This document shows, in pieces, positions 27,532-37,209 of a stretch of 64,000 nucleotides of DNA (positions are counted from its first letter, which is position 1; the number at the start of each line of letters is the position of its first letter). The translations under genes and the position numbers were made by a program. The stretch lies in the NCBI RefSeq assembly GCF_039543225.1, contig NZ_BAABJI010000002.1, positions 1-64,000 on the forward strand. The letters are read 5' to 3'. The notes beneath the pieces were generated by a model that saw only the letters and a list, made by a program, of their open reading frames with translations, was not told where the DNA came from and did not search any database. The stretch comes from Mucilaginibacter defluvii. GTDB taxonomy: Bacteria > Bacteroidota > Bacteroidia > Sphingobacteriales > Sphingobacteriaceae.

Positions 27532-28818
27532 ATGGCAGAAATAGCACAACTAATTATAAGCGAAAATACCCACGAGTTACCGGTAATTACGGGCTCTGAA
27601 GGAGAGAAGGCAATCGATATTTCTAAGCTTCGCGATCAAAGCGGATATGTAACACTTGATATTGGGTACAAAAACACTGGCGCCACCAAAAGCGCCATTA
27701 CTTTTTTAGATGGGGAAAAAGGTATACTTAAATATCGCGGTTATTCAATTGAAGAGCTTGCCGAGAAATCAACCTTTATTGAGGTTGCTTATTTACTGAT
27801 TTACGGCGAACTGCCAACTGCCGATCAGTTAAAGGATTTTCAGTATCAGCTGAGCCGCCACACGCTGGTGCACGAGGATATGAAGAAATTTTTTGACGGC
27901 TTCCCGCAGCGTTCGCATCCGATGGGGCAGCTGTCATCTTTGGTTTGTGCCATGTCGGCCTTTTATCCTGACTCATTAAAAAGTAACCAAACTGCCGAAG
28001 AGGTTAACCTGAGCATTGTTAAAATGCTGGCCAAAATGTCAACCCTGGTATCATGGATCTATAAAAAATCATTGGGTCACCCGTACATTTATCCGCAGAA
28101 TAAATTTGATTACGTTACCAACTACCTGCACATGACCTTCGGGCAGCGTACCGAGCAGGTAGAGATTGACCCGGTAATTGTAAGCGCCATGAACAAGCTG
28201 CTGATCTTACATGCCGATCACGAGCAAAACTGTTCAACATCAACCGTACGCATTGTAGGCTCGTCTGATTCAAATATCTACGCGTCAATTTCTGCAGGGA
28301 TATCAGCGCTTTGGGGACCGCTGCATGGTGGCGCTAACCAGGCCGTTATTGAGATGCTGGAGAAGATTCAGGAAGACGGTGGCGATACCGATAAATGGAT
28401 CGCCAAAGCAAAAGATAAAAATGATCCTTTCCGTTTGATGGGTTTTGGCCACCGTGTGTATAAAAACTTTGACCCTCGCGCCAAGATCATTAAAAAGGCT
28501 TGCGACGAAATACTGGAGAAATTAGGCGTGAACGACGAGGTGCTGGAGATTGCCAAAAAGCTAGAAGAAGTAGCGCTTAAAGACCCGTATTTCGTTGAGC
28601 GTAAGCTTTACCCGAATGTTGATTTTTACTCAGGCATTATCTACCGCGCATTAGGTTTCCCTACAGATATGTTTACGGTGCTGTTCGCACTTGGCCGTTT
28701 ACCGGGATGGATAGCGCAGTGGAAAGAAATGAAAGAGAACAAAGAGCCTATCGGCCGCCCGCGCCAGATATATGTTGGCGAAACCGACAGAAGTTATGTT
28801 GAACTCGACAAGCGTTAA
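27532..28818 (+). CDS. gltA: Citrate synthase
   Basis: A 428-residue enzyme that condenses acetyl-CoA and oxaloacetate at the entry to the TCA cycle. The catalytic residues are visible in LHADHEQNCSTSTVR, ALWGPLHGGANQAV and FGHRVYKNFDPRA, with ERKLYPNVDFYSG near the C-terminus. The N-terminal beta domain (about 45 residues with ITGSEGEKAIDISKLR) fits the hexameric gram-negative type. A -7-like TACATTTG lies at 27504-27511, 20 bases before the start codon. Confidence 0.97.
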   Translation: MAEIAQLIISENTHELPVITGSEGEKAIDISKLRDQSGYVTLDIGYKNTGATKSAITFLDGEKGILKYRGYSIEELAEKSTFIEVAYLLIYGELPTADQLKDFQYQLSRHTLVHEDMKKFFDGFPQRSHPMGQLSSLVCAMSAFYPDSLKSNQTAEEVNLSIVKMLAKMSTLVSWIYKKSLGHPYIYPQNKFDYVTNYLHMTFGQRTEQVEIDPVIVSAMNKLLILHADHEQNCSTSTVRIVGSSDSNIYASISAGISALWGPLHGGANQAVIEMLEKIQEDGGDTDKWIAKAKDKNDPFRLMGFGHRVYKNFDPRAKIIKKACDEILEKLGVNDEVLEIAKKLEEVALKDPYFVERKLYPNVDFYSGIIYRALGFPTDMFTVLFALGRLPGWIAQWKEMKENKEPIGRPRQIYVGETDRSYVELDKR

Positions 28819-28840
28819 TAATATTAATTTAAAATATAAC

Positions 28841-28870
28841 GATAAAGCCTGCGCAAGCGCAGGCTTTATC
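28841..28870. terminator. Bidirectional terminator between citrate synthase and recQ
   Basis: GATAAAGCCTGCG and CGCAGGCTTTATC form a long stem with a minimal loop between two convergent genes. Confidence 0.85.
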
Positions 28871-28872
28871 GT

Positions 28873-30768
28873 TTACACATAATACCGTTCGCCATCGGCC
28901 TTTATGCGGCCTGAATCTAATAATTCCCGCAGGGCGCCTATCTTTTGATTGTCGTTCCCTTTTTTTAATGAGGACATCAGGGAGTTGAGGGTTAAGGGTT
29001 CAATACTCACCAACTGCAAAATTTCATCAGCAAGTACCTCGCCGATGTTTTCATTGTCGCGCTTGCGTTTTTCATCGAGGCATATGTCGCAAACGCCGCA
29101 TTTGCGGGCATCATCCTCGTCAAAGTAGCCCAACAGCATTTGGCTGCGGCATTTTTGGTGGGTGGCATAAGCCATAACCGCCTCAACTTTATTGTGGTAT
29201 ATTTTTTTACGTTCTTCAATATAAGCACGGTTGATGTACAGTTCGCTGGCCTGCAAACGTGGTTTCAGGTAAGTTATCTGCGGCTGGTCGGTTTGCTGCA
29301 AATAATTGATCAGTTTGTAATCCTGTAGTTGTTTCAATCCTTCAATAACCTGTTGCACGCTCATGCCGGTACGGCGCGCCAAGTCAAACTCCTTTATGCG
29401 CACATAACTATCAAATGAACCACCGTAGGAGCGTAGCAGCGTTTTTATAAAGGCGTCCCAGCCCTGATTAGCTACCTGGAAGCCATAAAGCGTGGCATTA
29501 TCAACAATAAAACGGTAGCGCGAAGGCAGGTAAACACTCTCATTAAAAGAGATATATTCATCCTGCTCTAAAAATTTTAGCGCGTTAAGCGTTTTAAAAA
29601 TATCGAGGTTAAAGCGTTTGCAAAAATCGGTTATATCAAAATCAAAGCTTAGGCCGGCACCTGCACCGTAAGCAATCTGGTATTGGTTAGCCAGTTGATG
29701 ATAAACCAATTTGATCTCATCCACAGAAGGAAAGCTGGTTTCGAACTTTCGTTCCTGCTTGTAACGGTCGTTATTGTTGTATAGCAATACGCCGTATGCC
29801 TTTTGCCCATCGCGACCGGCACGGCCAGCTTCCTGGTAATAAGCCTCAAGGCTTTCGGGCGCGTCCTTGTGTATCACAAATCTAACATCTGGCTTATCAA
29901 TACCCATACCAAACGCGCTGGTTGCTACAATAACACGTATGCGGTTATCCTTCCATTCCTGTTGATGCAAAGCCCGCTGATCCATTGGCATACCGGCATG
30001 GTAGTTAGCTGCTGAAATGCCATTATCATTAAAAAAACGGGTGAGCTCAGCGGTTTCTTTGCGGCTGCGAACGTAAACAATACCACTGCCGTTAACGCCG
30101 TTGGCTACGCTGAGCATTTTGCGCAGCTTATCCTCGGTGTGTTGTACCACATAACACAGGTTTTTACGTTCAAAACTTTGCTGGAATACCCTGCATCCGG
30201 ATTTAAATAAGAGCTTTTGCTTAATATCTTCCTTTACATCGGTAGTAGCGGTAGCGGTAAGGGCAAGCACTGTTACATCGGGCTTTATGTCGCGCAGGTC
30301 GGCAATGTGCAGGTAGGGTGGGCGAAAATCATAACCCCATTGCGATATACAGTGCGCCTCGTCAATAGCGATCAGGTTTACCTTCATATACGACACCCGC
30401 TCGCGCACCAACTCCGACAATAGCCGCTCAGGCGACAGGTACAGAAATTTAACCTGGCCATAAATGCAATTATCCAGCACGATGTCGATCTCACGTTTAC
30501 CCATACCCGATACTATGGCAACCGCCTCAATGCCTTTGGTCTTCAGGTTTTCTACCTGGTCCTTCATCAGCGCTATAAGGGGCGATACCACGATGCAGAT
30601 ACCCTCCATAGCCATGGCGGGCACCTGGAAACATACCGATTTACCACCGCCGGTCGGCAATAAGGCCAGCGTATCATTTCCGGCTAATACCGAATTGATG
30701 ATATCCTCTTGCAACGGCCGAAAGGTATCATGTTTCCAGTATTGTTTTAATATGCTATGGATTGTCAT
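28873..30768 (-). CDS. recQ: RecQ-family ATP-dependent DNA helicase
   Basis: A 631-residue helicase. It shows FRPLQEDIINSVLAGNDTLALLPTGGGKS in short segments (motif I GGGKS), the DEAH box in AIDEAHCISQWGYDFRPPY, the C-terminal helicase lobe with ATSAFGMGIDKPDVRFVIH and QEAGRAGRDG, and the RQC zinc site with CRSQMLLGYF and CGVCDIC. There is no recognisable HRDC domain, and the C-terminal 80 residues are a winged-helix-like end. Several Bacteroidota carry more than one RecQ, so a different paralogue may be the main one. Confidence 0.93.
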   Translation of the reverse strand: MTIHSILKQYWKHDTFRPLQEDIINSVLAGNDTLALLPTGGGKSVCFQVPAMAMEGICIVVSPLIALMKDQVENLKTKGIEAVAIVSGMGKREIDIVLDNCIYGQVKFLYLSPERLLSELVRERVSYMKVNLIAIDEAHCISQWGYDFRPPYLHIADLRDIKPDVTVLALTATATTDVKEDIKQKLLFKSGCRVFQQSFERKNLCYVVQHTEDKLRKMLSVANGVNGSGIVYVRSRKETAELTRFFNDNGISAANYHAGMPMDQRALHQQEWKDNRIRVIVATSAFGMGIDKPDVRFVIHKDAPESLEAYYQEAGRAGRDGQKAYGVLLYNNNDRYKQERKFETSFPSVDEIKLVYHQLANQYQIAYGAGAGLSFDFDITDFCKRFNLDIFKTLNALKFLEQDEYISFNESVYLPSRYRFIVDNATLYGFQVANQGWDAFIKTLLRSYGGSFDSYVRIKEFDLARRTGMSVQQVIEGLKQLQDYKLINYLQQTDQPQITYLKPRLQASELYINRAYIEERKKIYHNKVEAVMAYATHQKCRSQMLLGYFDEDDARKCGVCDICLDEKRKRDNENIGEVLADEILQLVSIEPLTLNSLMSSLKKGNDNQKIGALRELLDSGRIKADGERYYV

Positions 30769-30840
30769 GCAAAAGTGGCAAAGCTAAATCTGTAAAGTGT
30801 TTCAATATAATTAAATTCGTCGCTGTAATAATTTGACTTC

Positions 30841-33800
30841 ATGAAAAAAGTTTACCCCTTTCTTTTGTTCGCCGTTTTTTCGCTGTCGGCCAGTGCGCAA
30901 AAATGGAACGTTGAAAACACCTCGGGCCAATCAAAAAAAGTAAGTATTACTACTGATGAGGGTACTTGGATGAACCTCGACGTTAGTCCGGATGGCAAAA
31001 CTATAATTTTTGATTTGTTGGGCGATATTTATAGCATGCCCGTTACCGGCGGCAGGGCTACCATATTGGCAGGTGGCAGGGCCTGGGAAGTGCAGCCGCG
31101 CTACAGCCCGGACGGTAAATTCATATCATTTACCAGCGACAAGGAAGGGGGCGACAATATCTGGATAATGAACAGCGATGGCAGCAATAAGCACTCCATC
31201 ACTAAAGAGAACTTTAGGTTGCTGAACAATGCATCCTGGTCTCCGGATGGTAATTATATAGTAGCCCGCAAGCACTTCACCGGTAGCCGCTCCTTAGGAG
31301 CCGGCGAAATGTGGTTGTATTACCGCACGGGCGGAGATGGTGTGCAGCTTACCAGGCGAAAGAATGACCAGCAGGATGCAGGCGAGCCGGTGATATCGCC
31401 CGATGGAAAATATGTTTACTGGAGCGAGGATGTTACGCCGGGGCCTTTTTTTCAATATAATAAGGATCCATATCCGGGCATTTATGCCATTAAACGCCTT
31501 AACCGCCAAACCGGCGAAATTGAAACTGTTACCGGCGATGCCGGTGGCGCCTGCCGCCCGGAACTGTCGCCTGATGGTAAACTAATGGCCTTCGTTAAGC
31601 GCATACGGTTAAAGTCGGTTTTATACCTGCGTAACCTGGAAACAGGCGAGGAGTGGCCTGTCTATGATAGCCTCTCGCACGATCAGCAGGAAACATGGGC
31701 CATTTTCGGCGTTTACCCGAGCTTTAGCTTTACGCCTGACAGCAAGAATATCGTGTTTTACGCCAAAGGCAAAATCTGGAACCTGGATATTACCTCGCTG
31801 AATGCTGTGCAAATACCATTTGAAGTAACTACGCAGCAAATCGTGTCGGAATCATTGCACTTTCAGCAAAAAGTATTTCAGGATGAGTTCACGGTAAAGA
31901 TGATACGGCAACTTACAACATCGCCTGACGGAAAGCTGGTTGCATTTAACGCAGCCGGGCACATCTACATAAAGGAATTACCTAACGGCAAACCGCAGCG
32001 TATAACCAACACTGCTGACCTGGAATATGAGCCAAGCTTTAGCCCCGACGGTAAGACGCTGGTTTACGTAAGCTGGACGGATGAACTGAAGGGCGGCATC
32101 AACAAAATTGACCTGGCTACCAAAACAGTTACCCGCCTTACTATTGATAAAGGTTTTTACTATTCGCCAAAATTTAACAACAAGGGTGATGTTATTGTGT
32201 ACCGTAAAGGCGAGGGTAACCAGGATTTAGGATATGCCTTTGGCACCAACCCGGGCATATATGTATTGGCGGTAGCCGGCGGCACGCCACGATTGGTGCT
32301 TGATAACGGTATCCGCCCGCAATTTTCTGCCGATGACTCTAAAATATATTACCAAAGCAGCGAGGATGGCAGAAAGGCTTTCAAGGTGATGGATTTGTTT
32401 GGCGGTAACAGGCATACGCTATACACATCAACCTATGCAACACAATTTTGCCCGAGTCCAGATGGTAAGTGGATGGCCTTTACCGAGTTATATAATTGCT
32501 ATATTACGCCGATGACGCAGGCGGGTAATCCGCAGGAATTATCAGCGGGTAACCGGGCTTTGCCTTTAAATAAATTGACTCGCGATGCCGGTACTTACCT
32601 GCACTGGAGCAAGGACAGCCAGAAACTTATGTGGACGCTAGGCCCCAAATATTACGCACGCGATATCAATATAGCTTTCCCATTCACAGATGCCAACCCT
32701 GACAAAGCGCCCGCTATTGATACCAATGCCACGGCAGATATCGGCCTCAAATTAAAAGGAGATGCCCCGACCGGGAAAATTGCGTTTACTAATGCCCGCA
32801 TCATTACCATGAAGGGTGAGGAAGTCATCACAAAAGGGAACATCATTGTTGTAAATAACAAAATAGCCGCCATTGGCAAAGCTGCCGACATTGCCGTACC
32901 TGCTGATGCCAAAGTGTATGATATGGAAGGCAAAACCATTATACCGGGTTTGATTGATGTGCATGCGCATTTGCACACCAGCCCCGACGGGGTAACACCG
33001 CAGCAGGACTGGAGCTATTATGCCAACCTGGCTTTTGGCGTAACTACCTCGCATGATCCATCGAGCAATACGGAGATGGTATTTAGCCAGAACGAGATGC
33101 TGCGCGCAGGCCTGATGGTGGGACCAAGGGTATACTCAACCGGTACTATATTATATGGTGCCGACGGCGATTTTAAAGCGGTGATCAACAATCTGGACGA
33201 TGCGCGCTCAACCCTGCGCAGGCTGAAAGCGGTGGGCGCATTCACGGTAAAAAGTTATAACCAACCACGCCGCGAGCAGCGGCAGCAGATAATTGAGGCC
33301 GCCCGCGAGCTGCAAATGGAAGTGGTGCCGGAGGGCGGCTCAACATTTTTTACGAATATGACGCAGGTGATTGACGGCCATACCGGCATTGAGCACAACA
33401 TACCTGTTTACCCGGTTTACAAAGATGTGCGCAGCTTATGGAACGCCACCAAAGTAGGCTATACACCAACGCTGATTGTAAGCTACGGAACCCAGTTTGG
33501 CGAGAACTTTTGGTATGACCGTACCGAGGTTTGGAAGAATGACCGCCTGATCTCATTCACGCCGCCATCAATGGTTGATGCCCGTTCGCGCAGGCGTACT
33601 ACCTCAGAGTATGGCGATTACGGGCACATTGATGTAGCAAAGGCGACTAAATACATAGCTGATGGCGGCACAAAGGTAAACCTGGGTGCACATGGCCAGA
33701 TGCAGGGCATAGGCGCGCACTGGGAACTTTGGATGCTGGCACAGGGCGGCATGTCGCCATTGCAGGCCTTGCGATGCGCTACTATAAACGGCGCTTCTTA

Positions 33801-34080
33801 TCTGGGCATGGATAAGGAGATAGGGTCACTCGAGCCGGGTAAACTTGCCGACCTGGTGGTGCTTAACGAAAATCCGCTTGAGGATATCCGCAATAGCGAG
33901 AACATTAAATACGTAATGCTGAATGGTAGGCTATACGACTCCGACTCGATGAATGAGATAGGGAACCGCGATAAGCCCCGCCTGCGTTTTTGGTGGCAAA
34001 TGGGTCGTGGCGGCGATATGCTTAACCTGCCTGTAAACAATACCGAAACTTATTTATTTGGTACGCAGGATTGTGATTAG
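30841..34080 (+). CDS. Exported amidohydrolase fused to a TolB-like PD40 beta-propeller
   Basis: A 1079-residue protein with a signal peptide (1-20, ending SASAQ). The first 650 residues are a PD40/TolB-like propeller, with repeats such as WSPDGNYI, SPDGKLMAF, SPDGKTLVYVSW and PSPDGKWMAF. The C-terminal 420 residues are an amidohydrolase-type TIM barrel: GLIDVHAHLH (first metal His pair), later HIDVAKATKYIADGG, LGAHGQMQG and the closing GSLEPGKLADLVVLNENP. A peptide or cyclic amide substrate is plausible, but the reaction is not predictable. A terminator follows. Confidence 0.92.
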   Translation: MKKVYPFLLFAVFSLSASAQKWNVENTSGQSKKVSITTDEGTWMNLDVSPDGKTIIFDLLGDIYSMPVTGGRATILAGGRAWEVQPRYSPDGKFISFTSDKEGGDNIWIMNSDGSNKHSITKENFRLLNNASWSPDGNYIVARKHFTGSRSLGAGEMWLYYRTGGDGVQLTRRKNDQQDAGEPVISPDGKYVYWSEDVTPGPFFQYNKDPYPGIYAIKRLNRQTGEIETVTGDAGGACRPELSPDGKLMAFVKRIRLKSVLYLRNLETGEEWPVYDSLSHDQQETWAIFGVYPSFSFTPDSKNIVFYAKGKIWNLDITSLNAVQIPFEVTTQQIVSESLHFQQKVFQDEFTVKMIRQLTTSPDGKLVAFNAAGHIYIKELPNGKPQRITNTADLEYEPSFSPDGKTLVYVSWTDELKGGINKIDLATKTVTRLTIDKGFYYSPKFNNKGDVIVYRKGEGNQDLGYAFGTNPGIYVLAVAGGTPRLVLDNGIRPQFSADDSKIYYQSSEDGRKAFKVMDLFGGNRHTLYTSTYATQFCPSPDGKWMAFTELYNCYITPMTQAGNPQELSAGNRALPLNKLTRDAGTYLHWSKDSQKLMWTLGPKYYARDINIAFPFTDANPDKAPAIDTNATADIGLKLKGDAPTGKIAFTNARIITMKGEEVITKGNIIVVNNKIAAIGKAADIAVPADAKVYDMEGKTIIPGLIDVHAHLHTSPDGVTPQQDWSYYANLAFGVTTSHDPSSNTEMVFSQNEMLRAGLMVGPRVYSTGTILYGADGDFKAVINNLDDARSTLRRLKAVGAFTVKSYNQPRREQRQQIIEAARELQMEVVPEGGSTFFTNMTQVIDGHTGIEHNIPVYPVYKDVRSLWNATKVGYTPTLIVSYGTQFGENFWYDRTEVWKNDRLISFTPPSMVDARSRRRTTSEYGDYGHIDVAKATKYIADGGTKVNLGAHGQMQGIGAHWELWMLAQGGMSPLQALRCATINGASYLGMDKEIGSLEPGKLADLVVLNENPLEDIRNSENIKYVMLNGRLYDSDSMNEIGNRDKPRLRFWWQMGRGGDMLNLPVNNTETYLFGTQDCD

Positions 34081-34085
34081 CCAAG

Positions 34086-34112
34086 AAAAAGCCACCGTTT
34101 GGTGGCTTTTTT
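34086..34112 (+). terminator. Intrinsic terminator after the PD40-amidohydrolase gene
   Basis: AAAAAGCCACC and GGTGGCTTTTTT form a stem with a GTTT loop and a run of T residues. Confidence 0.85.
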
Positions 34113-34180
34113 AATATTGCTTAATAGTTATTGCTGGCAATGTTTATATTTACTTTACGCAGCTGCGAGTAACCTGACCT

Positions 34181-35536
34181 ATGAAAAATACCTGCCTGAC
34201 TTTATTGTTGTTATTCGTGTCGACCATTGCATTTGCGCAGTTTACGGTAACCGGCAAAATAATCAACGCAGAGGATAATAAACCTGTTGAAAGCGCAACG
34301 GTATTTATTAATAATACCGTTCACGCCGGTAAAACCAATAATAACGGGGAGTTTACTGTCCGTAATGTGCAAGCCGGCCAATATGAACTAATTGTATCAA
34401 TGGTTGGTTTCAAAGCGGTTAAAACACCAATTAAGCTGTATGCCGATTTAAAATTATCGAAAATACATGTTAAACCGAGAATTCAAAACCTGAAAGAAGT
34501 AGTTGTCAGCAGGCCAAAAAAGCTGCCCAACAAATATCTGGAGATGTTTAGGCGTGAAATATTGGGTGCGTCAAAATTTGCAAAGTATTGTATCATCGAT
34601 AATCCAAAAGTTATTCAGCTTGATTTTGACAGTAAAGAGAAACGTTTGAGCGCTTACACATCAGATTTTATGGTGGTGCAGAACAACGCGCTGGGGTATC
34701 GCCTTAACTATCTGGTTGAGGATTTTGAGCGGAATGAACATACCGGGCTACTATCATACATCGGCTATGTGTTGTTTGAGGAAATGGACGGCTCTGAAAA
34801 GCAAAAAGCTGAATGGTATGCTAACCGGATAGAGGCTTTTACGGGTTCGTTACAGCATTTTTTCAGATCAGTTGCAGGTGACAATATAAATTTATTGCGA
34901 GAGCCAGGCTTTTTAGTGCGTACGCTAACGAGAACGCCAAACCCTCACCATTTACCGGACAGCGTGGTTAATGCCCATGTGCGGTATTATGCTAACAAAA
35001 GTGGAATAAGTAATCGCGATTCGTTATACTACTGGCAAAATCAGGCTAAAATACCGCGCTTTGTAGAAGTAATTGATACAGCGAGATTACAAGCCGAACA
35101 AGTATTGCGATTTACCGATCAGCCGGGTGTTTACGCTTTACGCATCAGCGATACTAACTATCTAAAAAAATGGGAGCATATAAATGTTCCGGGCGTAAAA
35201 GTAACGCAACGGTTTAATTTTGATACGTGTAAATATCAGAATATGCTGTATATAACTTACATTAAAAAACCATTTTTTAGCCCGCCACGCGCTCAGGGTA
35301 GTACCGGGCGCAGCTTTATAATCAAGCCGGAAATGGAAGAAAAAGCAAGCCTGATAATACCTGTAAATGGTAATGTGTTTTTTAACAGTAACGGGGTGTT
35401 GTTGGACCCCTTGAATTTAAAGATGGAAAAATACTGGGCAAGGCTTCGTTTAGGAGATCTGTTGCCGATTGACTATCTACCCAACACGGGAGCCGCCGGA
35501 ATACCCAATGTGGCGAACACCAATAACGTTAAATGA
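34181..35536 (+). CDS. Exported protein with CarboxypepD_reg-like domain (paralogue 1)
   Basis: A 451-residue protein with a signal peptide (ending IAFAQ), then a CarboxypepD_reg-like beta-sandwich (about residues 21-105: GKIINAEDNKPVESATVFIN, NGEFTVRNVQAGQYELIVSM). It lacks a plug and barrel, so it is not a TonB receptor. The rest (about 110-440) is a conserved module shared with the next gene: KYLEMFRREILGASKFAKYC, then VEDFERN, YIGYVLFEEM and a late RLRLGDLLPIDYLPNTG. The function is unknown. Surface or periplasmic location is likely. Six bases separate it from its paralogue. Confidence 0.82.
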   Translation: MKNTCLTLLLLFVSTIAFAQFTVTGKIINAEDNKPVESATVFINNTVHAGKTNNNGEFTVRNVQAGQYELIVSMVGFKAVKTPIKLYADLKLSKIHVKPRIQNLKEVVVSRPKKLPNKYLEMFRREILGASKFAKYCIIDNPKVIQLDFDSKEKRLSAYTSDFMVVQNNALGYRLNYLVEDFERNEHTGLLSYIGYVLFEEMDGSEKQKAEWYANRIEAFTGSLQHFFRSVAGDNINLLREPGFLVRTLTRTPNPHHLPDSVVNAHVRYYANKSGISNRDSLYYWQNQAKIPRFVEVIDTARLQAEQVLRFTDQPGVYALRISDTNYLKKWEHINVPGVKVTQRFNFDTCKYQNMLYITYIKKPFFSPPRAQGSTGRSFIIKPEMEEKASLIIPVNGNVFFNSNGVLLDPLNLKMEKYWARLRLGDLLPIDYLPNTGAAGIPNVANTNNVK

Positions 35537-35542
35537 AAATTT

Positions 35543-36913
35543 ATGCGTACAATTTTTAACCCGAAGAAATACCTGATAAGCATCTGCTTACTGCTTTTGT
35601 CAACTGTTGTTTCTGCTCAATTCACCATAACCGGCAAGGTGATAAATGGGGCGGATAAAAAGCCCGTTGAAAGCGCAACGGTATTTATTAATAATACCAG
35701 TTACGGCACTAAAACTGATGCGCAGGGTAATTTTATTGTTCAAAACGTGCAGACCGGGCAGTATGATCTTATTATTTCTGTAGTGGGTTTTAAAACCCAA
35801 AAAACTTCAGTATCGGTTAAAGCCAATGTAACCGTGCCGCCGATAGCTATCAGCGAACGCAAGTTAGAGTTAAACGAGGTAAGGATAACCAAGTCGCGCC
35901 GCGTTGAGAATAAATACCTGGATATGTTTAAGCGCGAGATATTGGGCTCATCAAAATTTGGACTGAGCTGCCGGATAATTAACCCCAAAGTAATTGAGTT
36001 GAGTTTTGATAAGGCTACGTATAAGTTAACAGGCTATACCTCGGATTTTATGCAGATTGAGAACGGGCTACTCGGCTATACCGTAAAATACCTGGTTGAA
36101 GATTTTGAACGGGATGAGAGCGGGGGGACAATTAACTATGTTGGCTATGTGCTGTTTGAAGAAATGAAAGGTACAGAGGAACAGCAACGGCAATGGTATG
36201 CTAACCGGCTCGAAGCCTATAACGGCTCATCTCAACACTTTTTCAGATCACTTTTGGGTAATACTATTAATATCCCGGGAGAGCCCGGCTTCTTTGTAAT
36301 GACCATGACCCGGACGGTTAACCCGCGAAGGCTGCCCGATAGTTTGATCAGGGCAAATATTCGTTATTACAACAATAAAAGGAGCGGAAGCGCAAGGGAT
36401 TCTATCGATTATTGGGTCAGGATGCTAAGAGTACCAAGGTATATTCAGGTGATGGACACAACGCGCTTAGCTGCTGCCGATATTGTGCAGCTAACTGATC
36501 AACGCGGATTGTATGCGCTTAAAATAAGCAATAAAAATTACCTCAAAAACTGGAAGTATATCAAAATACCCGGCGTAAGCGAAAAGCTTGAATATAATTG
36601 CGATACCTGCGCTTATACTAACTCCTTGTACATAACCTATATAAGAAGGGTTCCTACTCAAATTGTTTTTAAAAATAAAATAGGGGTTTTCTCGTCCGAA
36701 AATAACTTTACGCCTACGGATGAGATGGAAAAAATGGCAACAGTACTTACTATGAACGAAAAGACTTTTTTCGACCGAAATGGCATGGTAGCTAATCCGT
36801 TCAGTTTACGCACCGAAGGTTTTTGGGCACGCCAGCGTATTGGCGATTTACTGCCCGTTGATTACCTGCCCAACACCGGCTTTGCCAAAACCGCAGCTAA
36901 CTCCGGGAAATAG
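35543..36913 (+). CDS. Exported protein with CarboxypepD_reg-like domain (paralogue 2)
   Basis: A 456-residue tandem paralogue of the preceding gene, alignable over its whole length: GKVINGADKKPVESATVFIN, KYLDMFKREILGSSKFGLSC, VEDFERDES, YVGYVLFEEMKG and RIGDLLPVDYLPNTG. The signal peptide ends VVSAQ. A 33-bp stretch is identical in the two genes (34286-34318 and 35666-35698) while flanking codons differ. The gene probably arose by tandem duplication and is cotranscribed with paralogue 1. No function can be assigned. Confidence 0.82.
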   Translation: MRTIFNPKKYLISICLLLLSTVVSAQFTITGKVINGADKKPVESATVFINNTSYGTKTDAQGNFIVQNVQTGQYDLIISVVGFKTQKTSVSVKANVTVPPIAISERKLELNEVRITKSRRVENKYLDMFKREILGSSKFGLSCRIINPKVIELSFDKATYKLTGYTSDFMQIENGLLGYTVKYLVEDFERDESGGTINYVGYVLFEEMKGTEEQQRQWYANRLEAYNGSSQHFFRSLLGNTINIPGEPGFFVMTMTRTVNPRRLPDSLIRANIRYYNNKRSGSARDSIDYWVRMLRVPRYIQVMDTTRLAAADIVQLTDQRGLYALKISNKNYLKNWKYIKIPGVSEKLEYNCDTCAYTNSLYITYIRRVPTQIVFKNKIGVFSSENNFTPTDEMEKMATVLTMNEKTFFDRNGMVANPFSLRTEGFWARQRIGDLLPVDYLPNTGFAKTAANSGK

Positions 36914-37209
36914 TTTCACGCCATTTCCACATAACACACTCTTATTGTTGATTTCCGCGAATTCATTATGAGGTTTACAATCTTAAAAGTAAGTTTCAGG
37001 GAGCAAATATGGCCTCCTTTGCGCTAATTCTGCTAAGTGTATTGCCTACACTTTCTTCTTTTCACCGATACATTTTGCCCATTCACCGAGGTTTACCCCG
37101 GTTACGCCTATTTGGGGCTATTCTGCTGTAACGTTAGGGCGGGTGCGGGTGTCTTATAGATGTATTTAAAAAGATAACATAAATAATTCACAATCAAAAT
37201 TATAAAGTC
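36914..37209. other. Intergenic region with direct repeats
   Basis: This stretch of 296 bases holds no convincing gene; a 19-codon frame from ATG at 36968 is not supported. The direct repeats at 37061-37090 are the only structure seen. Confidence 0.5.
37061..37090 (+). promoter_or_regulatory. Direct repeats TTCACCGA, possible LytTR-type operator
   Basis: TTCACCGA occurs at 37061-37068 and again at 37082-37089, 21 bases apart, which is two helical turns. LytTR regulators bind direct repeats with this kind of spacing. The repeats lie 120 bases upstream of the GIN-domain gene at 37210. The regulator is inference. Confidence 0.4.
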
